A DNA stretch of 64,000 nt from Streptomyces lincolnensis (lineage in GTDB: Bacteria > Actinomycetota > Actinomycetes > Streptomycetales > Streptomycetaceae), in NCBI RefSeq assembly GCF_021173675.1, contig NZ_JAIHON010000024.1:39970-103969 (forward strand). Reading direction: 5' to 3'. Made by a program: the position numbers and the translations under genes. Each line of letters opens with the position of its first letter. Positions within the stretch are counted from its first letter, which is position 1. Below the pieces are notes generated by a model that made no database searches, was not told where the DNA came from, and saw only the letters and a list, made by a program, of their open reading frames with translations. Positions 54,000-63,905 of the stretch are shown here, piece by piece.

Positions 54000-54605
54000 A
54001 TGGGGAGGGTGTTGCGGCGATCCGTGGGGGCGGGGGAGGAGGGCCGGGTTCTGGACGTCTACGAGGTCGCTTTCCTGGCGGGCGGAGCCCAGCGGGTGGT
54101 GGACAGTGCGGTGATCGCGTTGTCCGATCGCGGGCTGCTTGTGGTCCGGGTCTCGCGGGTGCGGAGGGTGGGGGAGGAGCAGCAGGCCCGGCATCCGGTC
54201 GAGCGGGCTGTGATCGCGTCCTGCCCGCGCGGCGGGAGTATCGCCGCCCTGGCTCTGCACACCGCGGTGCAGCGTTCCGGGGAGGTCGAGGAGATCGGCC
54301 GCAGGCTGGCCGCATGGGGTTTGTTGAGGGATTCGGGGCGCCGGATGACCCGGCTGGGCAGGCGGCGGCTGCGGGCGGCCGAGCAAGACGGGAGCCTGCC
54401 GGCGTACGTCTTGGGCGGTGCTGCTGTCCTTCCGGACGGGCCGGTGCGGCGTGGGGTCGTCGGCGCGCAGCCGATTCCGTCGGGTCTGGGCCGGTCCCTG
54501 ATCCGCATGGGGAAGGCTCTGGACCGCGACTCCGACTCCGCCTGGGATTCGGACGCCGGCGCGGGCGGCGGGTTCGGCTGCGGGGGCGGGGGCGGCAGCG
54601 ACTGA
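54000..54605 (+). CDS. TIGR04222-like protein with Gly-rich C-terminus
   Basis: The protein is 201 residues from the ATG at 54000, with AAAGGGGG upstream. EVAFLAGGAQRVVDSAVIAL and LSDRGLL match the core of TIGR04222-type streptomycete proteins, which end in a low-complexity Gly/Cys tail as here (GAGGGFGCGGGGGSD). The usual membrane helices of longer members are missing, so this is a short form. Function unknown. Confidence 0.7.
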   Translation: MGRVLRRSVGAGEEGRVLDVYEVAFLAGGAQRVVDSAVIALSDRGLLVVRVSRVRRVGEEQQARHPVERAVIASCPRGGSIAALALHTAVQRSGEVEEIGRRLAAWGLLRDSGRRMTRLGRRRLRAAEQDGSLPAYVLGGAAVLPDGPVRRGVVGAQPIPSGLGRSLIRMGKALDRDSDSAWDSDAGAGGGFGCGGGGGSD

Positions 54606-55279
54606 GCCCCCCCCGCGCCGGCTCGAGATCCCCCCGGTTTGTTGGCGGAGGGCGCGGTGGCGCCCGGACAGCGCCGCCCATGCCGCGATCCCGGATCAGC
54701 GCGCTGACCCCGGATGCAGTCTGACGGATGTGGGGGGCGCTGCGGGGCACGGCTGTCAGGGTTGTCATCCAGCGTGTCCCCGCATGTGGTGCGGGAGGCG
54801 TACCCGGCTACCAGCGGGGACCGCTGACTGGAATCCCGGCCGGTGTGCGCGCCGGTCCCGGAGCCGGGGGGTTGGGAACCCGGGTCCGCCGCCACTCCGC
54901 CACCGGGCAGGCCGGCCCGGCGGCCGCGCTTTCGTCTGCGGCAAGCGCGGGCAGATCCCCCTCAGGGCCGCCGCGACCAGCGCCCCCCCAGGGTCGCCCC
55001 GATGGTCCAGCGCCCTGTGACGCGGCCGCGTGCACGACCGGAGCGGGCTGCGCGCCGGGGGCGTCGCCGAACGGTTTCACCGGCACCCCGGCGTGACAGC
55101 GGGTTCCCGCGACCAGGCCTTTGCCGCGCCGAAGAAGCCAGGGCCGCCTGCCAAAGAAGCACCGTAACCCGAGATCCATGACGGGACGGCTGTTCGTCAA
55201 GCCATCACTCGCCGCATCGGGCGGCCTGTGTTCCACGCCGTCGGCCGGCCAACGTCGGGCGGTCCTCTGCTGCTGGTTC
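54606..55279. other. 674-bp GC-rich stretch without a supportable gene
   Basis: All long frames here look like GC-bias shadows; no family, ribosome site or repeat structure was recognised. Confidence 0.35.
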
Positions 55280-55480
55280 TGGAGCTTGCGACGCCCGTGT
55301 CGTCGAACAGGATGACCGGACGGTTCGCGGCCGGTCAGTCCGTCACCGCAGGATCCCAGTGATCCATGCCGCCACGGAAATGCTGCAGGAACACCAGCGG
55401 TGTGCCGGTCTCGGCGCCGCAGCGCCGGTAGGCGTACCGAATCCCGTACGCCGTGACGAACCGCGTCGGAGCCGTCACAG
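55280..55480 (-). pseudogene. N-terminal remnant of an alpha/beta hydrolase with in-frame stop
   Basis: The minus frame reads RFVTAYGIRYAYRRCGAETG, then LVFLQHFRGGMDHWDPAVTD, a TGA stop, and PAANRPVILFDDTGVASS in the same frame. This is the start of the hydrolase family with the HFRGxxDxWDP oxyanion region. The nucleophile and later parts are missing. Confidence 0.65.
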
Positions 55481-55526
55481 GGGAGAGAGGCGGTGTGTGA
55501 GTCGGTCGGGTCGTCGTCTTCGGTTC

Positions 55527-55880
55527 CTACTTCATCAGCCGCACGGGAGAACCCGCCTGGAACGCGGCGATGTCCTCGACGGAGTCCTGACAGAAAATCT
55601 CGTACAAGTCGCGGTTCACGAATCCAACGTGCCCCGTGAGCAGCGCGTTCGGCAGCGCCCGCAACGGGTGGTCCGCGGGTAGCGGCTCGGTGTCGTACAC
55701 GTCGAGGGCGGCCGCTCGGATCGCGCCCTCACGCAGGACGTCGATCAGGGCGACCTCGTCGACGACCGGTCCGCGTGAGGTGTTGACCAGGAGGGCCGAG
55801 GGCTTCATTGACCGGAGTTCCGCCGCGCCGACCAGCCCGCGTGCTCGCTTGCTGAGCGGTACGTGGATCGAGAGCACATC
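55527..55880 (-). pseudogene. C-terminal fragment of a D-2-hydroxyacid dehydrogenase
   Basis: The frame reads VPLSKRARGLVGAAELRSMK, LLVNTSRGPVVDEVALIDVL, AALDVYDTEPLPADHPLRAL and LTGHVGFVNRDLYE, ending at a TAG. These are the C-terminal NAD-domain motifs including the catalytic Glu and His regions (TEPLP, GHVG). The substrate domain and the NAD GxGxxG motif are missing; the fragment starts where a SnoaL fragment begins on the other strand. Confidence 0.75.
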
Positions 55881-55887
55881 GCTTTGC

Positions 55888-56150
55888 ACCCCGACTGCCT
55901 CCAGCACAACCCGTTCATCCCCCCGGTCAGGGCCAGGCTGCGAAAGTTCATCGCGGACCTGCCCGACGCCAGCCGGTACGAGCCGGGAGCGATCGTCGCC
56001 GAGGGAGACCTGGTCATGATCCACGGCAGGTACTCCGGCAGCACCGAGGAGCCCCTCGTGGTGGTCGACATCTTCCGCTTCGAGGAGGGCCTGGTAGTGG
56101 AGCACTGGGACGTCCTGCAGGACGAAGTGCCCGCGAAGGACGCGGTAGAC
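55888..56150 (+). pseudogene. SnoaL-like protein, both ends truncated
   Basis: The frame contains DCLQHNPFIPPVRARLRKFI, DASRYEPGAIVAEGDLVMIH, RYSGSTEEPLVVVDIFRFEE and LVVEHWDVLQDEVPA, matching the SnoaL-like family (QHNP...DLVxxH...DIFR...EHWDVxQ). The N-terminus is missing, and it ends where the WD40 fragment begins. Confidence 0.7.
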
Positions 56151-56163
56151 CGGCGGGCGGCAG

Positions 56164-57678
56164 GTGGTGCGCGGAGCCTGGGAACGGGCCCGAGGGGTCT
56201 GCGGTGCCGACTCGGCGCTGGAGTTCGGGGCCGACGGCCGGTTCGCCGTCATCGCCGAGGGCCGGGCACAGGTGTGGGACGTTCGTACCGGTGGCCGGTC
56301 CGCCGAAATCCGCGACCCGGGTGTGCTGTACGCGTCGTTCAGCCGGGACGGGGAGTTCCTCGCGACGTTCGGCTCCGCCGGCGAGATCAGGGTGTGGCGG
56401 CTGTCCGCCCCGGTCACCCCCGTCCTCCGCCACCCCCTCAACAACCAGAACCTGCACGGTCGCCTCGCATGGGACCCCGGCTCACCCGCTCTGCGCTACC
56501 TGGAGGGCAGCACCGCCCACACCCTCGACCTGACGGCGACCGTCACCGCCGTCTGGCGCGACCGGCCCATGGACGGCGTACTGCTCAGCCCCGACGGCCG
56601 CGTCTTCGCCACCGCCGAACGCACGGGCACCGGCTTCGCCTTCGAACTCCGCACCACCGACGACGGCCGCCTCGTCCGCACCTTGCCGTCCCCGCCACCG
56701 CCCCAGCCGGTCCCGGCCGCCGCCTCCCACGGTCACCACGCTCCCCATGCCCCTCACGGTAAAGCGCCGGCCCCGCCCCTCGCACCGGGTGACGTCGTCC
56801 CACAGATGGCGTTCAGCCCCGACGGCAGCCGGTTCGTCTACGGGGTCACCGCACCCGGCAAACGGGCCGCTCCGCAGCGGTTCACCGTCTGGGACCTGAC
56901 CCGCGACCGCGAACAGACCGCGCTGGACCTGGCGACGACCGAGTCCGCCACCGCGGTCACCGCCCTCGCCCTCACCCCCGACGGCCGCACCCTCTTCACC
57001 GCCCGCACCCCGGCCGCCGGCGAGCTGAGCAGCGAGCACTGGGACGTGGCCGACCGTCGCCGGACGAACGTCGTCACCGGGCCCGGCCTGGCAGGCACCC
57101 GCTTTCAGCTCGCCCCGAACACGGAAATAATCGTCGGCGACAACCGCGTCGCCCGCCGGAGCACCCGTCAGAGTGCTGCGCTCGACCTCGTCCAGGGCGA
57201 CCACATCAGTGCGCTGGCGTTCAGTCCCGACGGCAGCCGCGTGGCGGCCGGCGACCGCACCGGCCGGGTCGCCCTGTGGGACGGCGACCTGCGCCGCCGT
57301 GCCGGTGTCCTGCGCAATGTCTTCCCGGCCCCCCTCGGCGACACACCGGAGGCGGTCAGCGCCCTCGCCCTCAGTCCCGACGGCCACACCCTCGCCGTCG
57401 GCGGCGACGCCGGCACCATCCAGCTCTGGGACACCACCACCCAACAGCCTCTCGGCGGCCCGCTCCCCACCCCCGGCGAGCCCATCGACTCCCTCGCCTT
57501 CAGCCCCGACAACACCACCCTCTACGCCGGCGGCGGCCACGTCCCCCTCCACCGCCACACCGTCGACCCCACCCCCGTCATCGGCCACGTCTGTGCCCGT
57601 GCCGGGAACGAAAACCTGACGAGGAGCGAGTGGGACACGTACGTACCGGACGCGCCGTACAGAAGGGTGTGCGACTAA
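56164..57678 (+). pseudogene. WD40-repeat C-terminal half of an nSTAND1-type protein
   Basis: The frame is 504 residues long and intact, but no natural start or ribosome site precedes it and it begins abruptly after the SnoaL relic. At least six WD40-type repeats are visible (AQVWDVRTGG, IRVWRLSAPV, FTVWDLTRDR, VALWDGDLRR, IQLWDTTTQQ and others, each after a FSPDG or LSPDG strand). The C-terminus HVCARAGNENLTRSEWDTYV ... YRRVCD is the typical last segment of Streptomyces HTH-nSTAND1-WD40 proteins. It could still be expressed as a lone propeller, but it looks like the separated second half of such a gene. Confidence 0.7.
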
Positions 57679-57938
57679 TGCGATCACAACTGAAGACAGT
57701 CCCTGGTGCTGTGTTCGGTGATTGATCTGGTGGTCGGCAGGGATGAGTTGACGGATGAGGCGTAGAGCGGATAGCTCCGCCGCTGCCGGTTGCTGAAGGT
57801 CGGGCGGCCCTGGCCGGGGACCCCCGACAGGTTGTCAACGGCGTGTTGTGGCGATTGTGACCGGGGCGCCGCAGGGATCTGCCCGAGCGCATGTGCCGAC
57901 CTCAGGGTCCGGACCAAGTGGGGCCGGCAGGCAGTCGG

Positions 57939-58936
57939 TCAGCGGTGCTTGATACCGGGCTGGGCGTTGGGAGCAAGGGCTGGCCTGGTGATGGGGACGC
58001 CACCGAGGGCCTCGTCAGCGGCGGCCAGCAGGTCGTCGGGGAGGTTCACGCCGGAGGCGGCGGCGTTGGCGTGGACCTGCTCGGGGCGAGAGGCGCCAGT
58101 GATGGCGGAGGCGACTTCGGTGCGGCGCAGGACCCAGGCGAGCGCGAGAGTGGGCATGCTCATCCCCGCCTTTCGGCAATCGGGACGAGACACTGGACCG
58201 CCTCCAGGATGGCGTCGCTAAAGATCAGGTCCTGGGAGACCGCCATGTCCGCGGACGCGAACCTGCTGTCCTCCGGTACGGGCTGACCCGGCTCGAACTT
58301 GCCGGAGAGGACTCCCTGGGCTAGCGGCGACCAGACGATCTGGGAGATGCCGTTCACGGCGCACAGACCGAAGACCTCGGCCTCGGGGGCCTGCCACAGC
58401 GTGGAGTACTGGGGCTGGGAGGAGACGAACAGATCCGGACCGGCGAGGTCGATCGCCGCCCGGATCTGCTCGGGGGTCCACTCACTGAAGCCGATGTAGC
58501 GGGCCTTGCCCTGCTCGACGACCTTCTGGAACGCCTCGATCGTGTCCTCGATCGGCACGGCGGGGTCGAAGCGATGCGCCTGGTACAGGTCGACATGGTC
58601 GGTTCGCAGGCGAGTGAGGGAGGCGTCAATCTGCTTGGCGATCTGGTCCGGGGACAGGCCCTGGTCGGCCGGGTCGTCGGACATCCGGCCCCAGACCTTG
58701 GTGGCCAGGATGTAGGAGTCACGGGGGTGGGCGGAGAGGATCTCACCCCAGGCCGTCTCTGCGGCTCCTTGGCCATAGACGTCGGCGGTGTCGAAGAAGT
58801 TGATGCCCGCGTCGAACGCCGCCTCGGTGCAGGCGCGGGTCTTGTCGGCCTCGATGCCGCCGGAGTAGGTGAGCCAGGACCCGAGCGAGATCTCCGAGAC
58901 CTCCAGGTCCGAGCTGCCGAGTGTGCGGCACTTCAT
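57939..58936 (-). pseudogene. aldo-keto reductase, one-base frameshift near the 3' end
   Basis: From the ATG at 58936 the protein runs MKCRTLGSSDLEVSEISLGS, ADVYGQGAAETAWGEI (catalytic Asp/Tyr), ATKVWGR (Lys) and LYQAHRFDP (His), to LVPIAERRG. The expected continuation, AGMSMPTLALAWVLRRTEVA and ASRPEQVHANAAASG to the stop at 57939, is in another frame. One missing base near 58165-58176 (minus GCCGAAAGG, expected GCCGAGAAGG or similar) explains it. The repaired protein would be about 332 residues, normal for the family. It may be a sequencing error. Confidence 0.8.
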
Positions 58937-58979
58937 GGATGCTCCTTGCTTCCCCGGGGAGGGCTGGTGGTTGGTGTGG

Positions 58980-60095
58980 TCAGGCCCGTGGTGACTGAGC
59001 CGGGCGGGTCCGGTGGATGACTGCGATGGTGATCGCGGGGATCAGGGTCAGCGCGGCGATGACGGTGCCGACGGCGGCCGGGCCCGTAGCTCCGAGGGAG
59101 GATTCGAGGGCGAAACTGGCGATCCAGGAGCCGCTGGCGGTGCCGAGGTTGAACGCCGACACGGTCAGCGCCGACCCCAGGGTCGGGGCCCGGCCGGCGA
59201 AACGGACGCCCAGGGCGATGAGTACGGGATTGGCACCGAGCCCGAACAGTCCCAGCAGGGCCACCAGCGCGATCGTGGGGGCGGCTTGCCCGGACAGCAG
59301 GCACAGCCCTGCGAGCAGGACCGTCGTCACCGCGGGGGCGGTGATAGCCGTCAGGTACGGACGACGGTCCCCTAGTCGGCCTCCCACGAGGAAGCCCACC
59401 AGGGCGCCGACCCCGAACCCGACCAGGACCAGCCAGGCGTGCTGAGCGCAGAGCCGACAGCCCGGAACGGATCGGGACCGTTTGGTCGTCCTGGGTGTCA
59501 TGCGGAACCTGTCGGGTGATGAACACCATGGCAGGGGCCCCAGAACGGGCCCCGCCAGCCCATCAGCTGTCCGGCGAAGGCGGCCAGGGGCACACCGACG
59601 ACGTTGGCGAGCATCGCCCCTGCGCCCACGGTGCCCAGGGCCCGCGAACTGGCGGCGGGTCCCGCAGCGCGGGTGGCGACCACGTTGCCCCGCCCAGAAC
59701 GCTCCGGTCGCCAGAGCGGTCAGAAACCTGGCCGCCACAATGAGCGCGAAGCAGGAGGCCAGGGCCACGATGACGTGACCGGCCGCGAAGATGCCCAGCG
59801 CGAGGAGCAGCGTCCACCGCTTGGGAAGGCGCAAGGTCAGCATCGCCATTAAGGGTGCGTCGACGATCATTCCGACGGCGAAGACGGTGATCAGCAGCCC
59901 GGCCCGCGCGACGGTGACATGCACGTCGCTGGCGATTTCGGGCAGCAGACCCGCCACCACGAACTCGGTCGTGCCCATCAGGAACGTGCCGAGCGCCAGC
60001 ACGTACACGACGAGCGGAAGCCGGGCGGGCCGGTGCTCGTGGTCAGTGGCCCGGTGGCCTGCGAGGGCGTGGAGGGTTCCTCCTCGCGTTGTCAT
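58980..60095 (-). pseudogene. MFS drug-efflux-type transporter, several frameshifts and an internal deletion
   Basis: The ATG at 60095 has GGAGAGGAAG upstream and begins LPLVVYVLALGTFLMGTTEF and VVAGLLPEIA, as in Cmx/CmlR-type (DHA1) exporters. Frame 1 holds to ATGAFWA (about 59690). Frame 2 gives VVATRAAGPAASSRALGTVG and MLANVVGVPLAAFAGQL. Frame 3 gives RQVPHDTQDDQTVPIRSGLS. Frame 1 resumes as WLVLVGFGVGALVGFLVGGR to the stop at 58980. About two helices in the middle are missing. Not functional. Confidence 0.78.
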
Positions 60096-60435
60096 GCTTC
60101 CTCTCCGAGGGGATGTCGAGAACAAGATGCGGGTTCTGCGGAAACGGGCCCCGGGCTGAGCGCGGGAAGCCGCGCTCAGCGATGGAGGGGCCGCCGGGAG
60201 CCACACGCACGAGAGGGCGTTCGAGTAGGCCAACAGTCAGGAGATCGTTATCGCGCGCGACTACGCGGCCGGGAAGGGGCCCGGAGGCAGCGTCGGGGAA
60301 ACGTGCCGGGTGATGAGGACAAGCGGGCCGACGCGAGGGGAGTGAACGCGACACGCGTATACGGGCCTGACCATCAGGGGCCTGGCTGGGTGGCGCGGTA
60401 CGGCCGGTGTCCCGGCCGTACCGCGCCGCTGGTGA
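60096..60435. other. intergenic stretch, no supportable gene
   Basis: It probably holds the promoter of the MFS pseudogene. No gene or repeat is recognised. Confidence 0.35.
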
Positions 60436-60661
60436 TTACTTGACGGTGAAGCCGCCGTCGACGACGAGTGCCTGGCCTGTGGTGAAGACGGCTCCCGGGC
60501 TGGACAGCCACAGCACGGCGGAGGCGATCTCCTCGACACTGCCGGAGCGCTTCATGGGGATCTCGTTGATGATGGCTGCCATGTGTTCGGGTGCCTCGGC
60601 GATCGCGTTGGTGACCATGGGGGTCTCGGTGACGCCCGGGCAGATCGCGTTGATGCGGATG
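60436..60661 (-). pseudogene. C-terminal fragment of an SDR oxidoreductase
   Basis: The frame reads IRINAICPGVTETPMVTNAI, IPMKRSGSVEEIASAVLWLS and TTGQALVVDGGFTVK, the last third of a FabG-like SDR. The cofactor motif and the catalytic Tyr-Lys are missing. It stops at about 60661, exactly where a peptidoglycan-binding protein fragment begins on the plus strand. Confidence 0.72.
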
Positions 60662-60662
60662 G

Positions 60663-61130
60663 GTGAGCGCCACACCGGCGTCCGCAAACGTCAGCGACGG
60701 CTACGTCAGTGGTGCCGGAAACCTGTTTGACGGCTGGGACGATGAGGGAACCGTCTCCCGGTACTCACACGCGAGCTCACATGCTGTCTGCCTGTGGCAG
60801 CAGGTTCTCAACGTCGAGGACTACGGCCACAGGTGTGAAATCGACGGGATCTTCGGACCCACCACCGAGACCCGCACAAAACCCCTGCAGAGCAGGTGGG
60901 GTCTGACGGCCGACGGCATCGTCGGCGAGGACACCTGGTCCAAGGCGGGAGAAAGCCTGGGCTACGGCCAGCTCGTGAACGACGGGCCGCACCGCCATTA
61001 CCGGATGAGGTACACGGGCGCCACCGACGACTTCGTCCTCTACCGAGGAGAGACAGGCAGGCACGGCTTCTACGAGCTGGCGAACGAGAACTGGCGTGTC
61101 GCCAGCTACAACTCCCGCACCTGCAACTAA
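60663..61130 (+). CDS. peptidoglycan-binding domain protein lacking its signal peptide
   Basis: The protein is 155 residues from a GTG at 60663. The first residues, SATPASANVSDGY, look like the end of a signal peptide (ATPASA) and the mature N-terminus, while the hydrophobic part of the signal is missing. Residues ~40-100 form a PG_binding_1 domain (CLWQQVLNVEDYGHRCEIDG, IFGPTTETRTKPLQSRWGLT, DGIVGEDTWSKAG). The C-terminal part (HYRMRYTGATDDFVLYRG) is unassigned. It is probably a 5'-truncated exported protein. Confidence 0.65.
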   Translation: MSATPASANVSDGYVSGAGNLFDGWDDEGTVSRYSHASSHAVCLWQQVLNVEDYGHRCEIDGIFGPTTETRTKPLQSRWGLTADGIVGEDTWSKAGESLGYGQLVNDGPHRHYRMRYTGATDDFVLYRGETGRHGFYELANENWRVASYNSRTCN

Positions 61131-61589
61131 AGGCCCCGGCCAGCCAATGATGCATCGGCGGCACGTGGACCAGGCCGCCGCTGACAGTGCCTGGAAACAA
61201 GAGACGACGAACAGCCGGACACCAGCAGGAACCGAGTGGTCCGCTGAGCGCCGAAGTGGCCGACCAAAGCACTCAATGGCCAACTGAGACGCTCAGTCAC
61301 AGTCACACGTGTGGGGGTGATGACAGCCGGCGGGTTCGGCGGGACGCTCGGCAGAAGGCCAAGGGAGACCGGTCGTGTGAGCGCGGCCGGTCTCGCGCCG
61401 TAAGGCGAGCATTGCGCGGGCTGCCCCGCACCCGTCCAGGGAACGTATGTGGTTGCGATCACCAGGTGGTCCGGGTGAGTTCTCTGAGCCAGATCATCGA
61501 GGCGCGCAGGTGGAGGCCGGCGAGGTGGGCTGCGACGGCGCCGTCCCCAAGTCCCTGTCCCGCACGGGGCGCCCGTCGCCCGCGCCTTC
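61131..61589. other. intergenic stretch, no supportable gene
   Basis: A plus frame near 61250-61400 (SAEVADQSTQWPTETLSHSH) and a minus frame near 61460-61530 (AGLHLRASMIWLRELTRTTW) look like mobile-element debris but cannot be assigned. Confidence 0.35.
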
Positions 61590-62279
61590 CTAGATCGTGC
61601 CGCTCCACGCCCGGCGGTTCTCCCGTCGGCGCACATGGCCGCGCCAGCCCGCGAGCAGCGTCATGCCCGTCCATGCGGCGACTCCCGTGACGAGGCCGCC
61701 GAGCCTGCCTTCGGGGTCGACGTCCACGGCGTCCTCCAGCGGGACGGCGCCTTCCGGGTCGCGGAGGATCTCGATGCGGTCGCCCACCCGGTAACCGGGG
61801 TTGCTGCCCCGGTACTCGAGGGTCTCGTCGAGTTCACCGCCCGGCCCGACCAGTGTGAACCGGTGGTTCTTGCTCGCCGTTCCCGCCGCGCTGTCCGCGG
61901 TGATCGTGACGGTCTCGCGGACGCCACGTCGGTCGAGCGCCGCCTCGGGGGCGTACTGGACGGACCCGACGAGAATGAAGAGTGCGGGGACCACGGAGAG
62001 GACGGCGAGCCACCACGCCCTGTGGAGCAGCCGCAGCACGATCACGAAGACCAGGCAGCCGAGCACGCCCGCCGCGATCGGGATGAAGTCCATGCCCAGC
62101 GTGACGTAGGCGAGTCCGGCGTTGCCGGCGGCGATCCCCCAGGCGACCAGCAGCACCCAGAGCGTGGCGAGTACGGACGCCCCGGCGCTCCTTCCCGTGC
62201 GCTGCCCACTTGGAGCGGGCACTCTGGCCCCGGCCGCGTCCCAGCCCGCCACGGGCGCGTTCATCCTCTGATCGCTCAT
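61590..62279 (-). CDS. DUF3592-type membrane protein
   Basis: The protein is 229 residues from the ATG at 62279 with no strong ribosome site. Three membrane segments are seen in the first half (VLATLWVLLVAWGIAAGNAG, FIPIAAGVLGCLVFVIVLRL, WWLAVLSVVPALFILVGSVQ). These are followed by a beta-rich domain with GELDETLEYRGSNPGYRVGD (the DUF3592 YxPxNPxxxRxG region) and a last helix before the Arg-rich C-terminus. Function unknown. Confidence 0.72.
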   Translation of the reverse strand: MSDQRMNAPVAGWDAAGARVPAPSGQRTGRSAGASVLATLWVLLVAWGIAAGNAGLAYVTLGMDFIPIAAGVLGCLVFVIVLRLLHRAWWLAVLSVVPALFILVGSVQYAPEAALDRRGVRETVTITADSAAGTASKNHRFTLVGPGGELDETLEYRGSNPGYRVGDRIEILRDPEGAVPLEDAVDVDPEGRLGGLVTGVAAWTGMTLLAGWRGHVRRRENRRAWSGTI

Positions 62280-62744
62280 CCGCGCAGCATACGAGGCGGC
62301 CGGAACGCCGTGCCCACGTGGTCCGGGACCGGTGTCAGTGGATCCCAGCTCACCCTGCAGATCGTCAAGCGGAGCGACGACATGCGCTGCTGGCGGGCAG
62401 CGTCTCGTAGTTCCAGGCCAGACGCCTCGTGCGCAACAGCCACCCCAGTGTTCGTTCCATCGCCCAAGCACACTGCACGTATGGATGGTCGGGAGAGCGA
62501 ACGAGGGCCGATAATCGGCCGTGAGGGGCTGCGGCGTTTGGCCATGGTGGCCGGGCAACTTCGCGCCCGTGAGGGGGATGAGTCCCCATGCGCGACGAAC
62601 GCGACGTCAGCCCCAGACGAGTGCGCGGACGGCACTGAGCGATCAGGTGTGGACGCGGCTGCCGACGGCCAATCGGCAAGCAGTGGTGCGGCAGTTGACG
62701 AGGCTGGCCGGTCGTGTGATGGCCGCGGGTGAACGGGGTCGATC
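62280..62744. other. intergenic stretch containing an IS5-type relic
   Basis: Minus-strand bases about 62475-62375 read AMERTLGWLLRTRRLAWNYE and TLPASS, the C-terminal block of IS5-type transposases (WVVERTLGWLxxxRRLARDYETLPxSS). The rest of the region holds nothing recognised; the promoter of the recombinase gene should lie near the right end. Confidence 0.5.
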
Positions 62745-63905
62745 ATGACTTCGGTGTTGCCCTGGGAGAGGGCCCACAGCAAGGTGTGCGACCGTCATTT
62801 GCAGCGCCTCGCGGCGGTCTATGTCCGCCAGTCCACGCGCCAGCAGCTGCTCAATCACCAGGAGTCGACGCGGTTGCAGTACGCGTTGAAGGACCGGGCC
62901 GTCGCGTTGGGCTGGGAGGCGGACCGGGTCCTGGTCATCGACGACGACCAGGGCATGTCGGCGACCACGGCGCTGGCGAGGACGGGGTTCCAGCGGCTGG
63001 TCACCGAGATCGGCCTGGACCACGTCGGGCTCGTGCTCGGCACCGAGATGTCCCGCCTGGCCCGTTCGGGCAAGGACTGGTACCAGCTCATCGAGCTGTG
63101 CGCCCTGTCCGGGGCGGTGCTGGCCGACCTTGACGGTGTGTACGACCCTGCCGACTACAACGACCGCCTCGTCCTCGGTCTCAAGGGGACGATCAGCGAG
63201 GCCGAACTTCATCTGATCAAGCAGCGGATGTGGAACGGCCGGATCAACAAGGCCCGCCGGGGTGAGCTCGCCTTCCCGCTGCCGTCCGGTTATGTCCGCC
63301 GCCCGTCGGGCGAGGTGGTTTTCGATCCGGACGAGCAGGTCCAGACCGTGATCCGGTTGCTCTTCGCACAGTTCGAGCGGCGCGGGACGCTGCACGGGGT
63401 GCTGCGCTACTTCGTCGACCACGATATTCAGTTGGGCATCCGGCTGCGGGAGGGACCGGACAAGGGCACGCTGGAGTGGCGCAGGCCGAACCGGATGACG
63501 CTGCAGACCCTCCTCCACAACCCCGCCTATGCCGGCATCTACGCCTACGGCCGTCGCCGGGTCGACCCGCGCCGCAAGGACCCCGCCCGGCCCAGCACCG
63601 GCCGCGTCGTCCAGGCCCGCGACGAATGGCTCGTGATGATCCCCGACGTGCTGCCCGCCTATATCTCGGTGGCCCAGTTCGAGGCCAACGAGGCGAAACT
63701 CGCTGCCAACCGGGCCCGCGCCGAGACCATGGGCGCCGTCCGGAGCGGGCCCGCTCTCGCCGCCGGGTTGGTCTTCTGCGGAATCTGCCAGCGGCGCATG
63801 GTCGTCCGCTACCACACCCAGCACAGCCATGCCCTGCCCGAGTACCTGTGTTCTCGCGAGGTCACCAACTACGGTGTGGGTTCTCGTCTTGTCAGAGGTG
63901 CGTGA
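62745..63905 (+). CDS. large serine recombinase, C-terminally truncated
   Basis: The protein is 386 residues from the ATG at 62745. The resolvase domain has the catalytic Ser in AAVYVRQSTRQQL and MSRLARSGKDW. The recombinase domain follows (PLPSGYVRRPSGEVVFDPDE, LLHNPAYAGIYAYGRRRVDP), and then the first pair of a zinc ribbon (LVFCGICQRRMVVRYHT, YLCSREV). Family members are usually 550-700 residues, with the second zinc half and a coiled coil. Here the frame leaves the family at about 63870 and stops at 63905, and the following ~95 bp are AT-richer, suggesting insertion or deletion at this point. No attachment site could be identified. Confidence 0.8.
   Translation: MTSVLPWERAHSKVCDRHLQRLAAVYVRQSTRQQLLNHQESTRLQYALKDRAVALGWEADRVLVIDDDQGMSATTALARTGFQRLVTEIGLDHVGLVLGTEMSRLARSGKDWYQLIELCALSGAVLADLDGVYDPADYNDRLVLGLKGTISEAELHLIKQRMWNGRINKARRGELAFPLPSGYVRRPSGEVVFDPDEQVQTVIRLLFAQFERRGTLHGVLRYFVDHDIQLGIRLREGPDKGTLEWRRPNRMTLQTLLHNPAYAGIYAYGRRRVDPRRKDPARPSTGRVVQARDEWLVMIPDVLPAYISVAQFEANEAKLAANRARAETMGAVRSGPALAAGLVFCGICQRRMVVRYHTQHSHALPEYLCSREVTNYGVGSRLVRGA

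Noticed and set aside
53059..54768. 569-residue minus-strand frame extending the DUF2461 protein upstream
   Set aside because: The part upstream of 53709 is Pro/Arg-rich low complexity and overlaps the TIGR04222-like gene; the family begins near FTGWPEQ.
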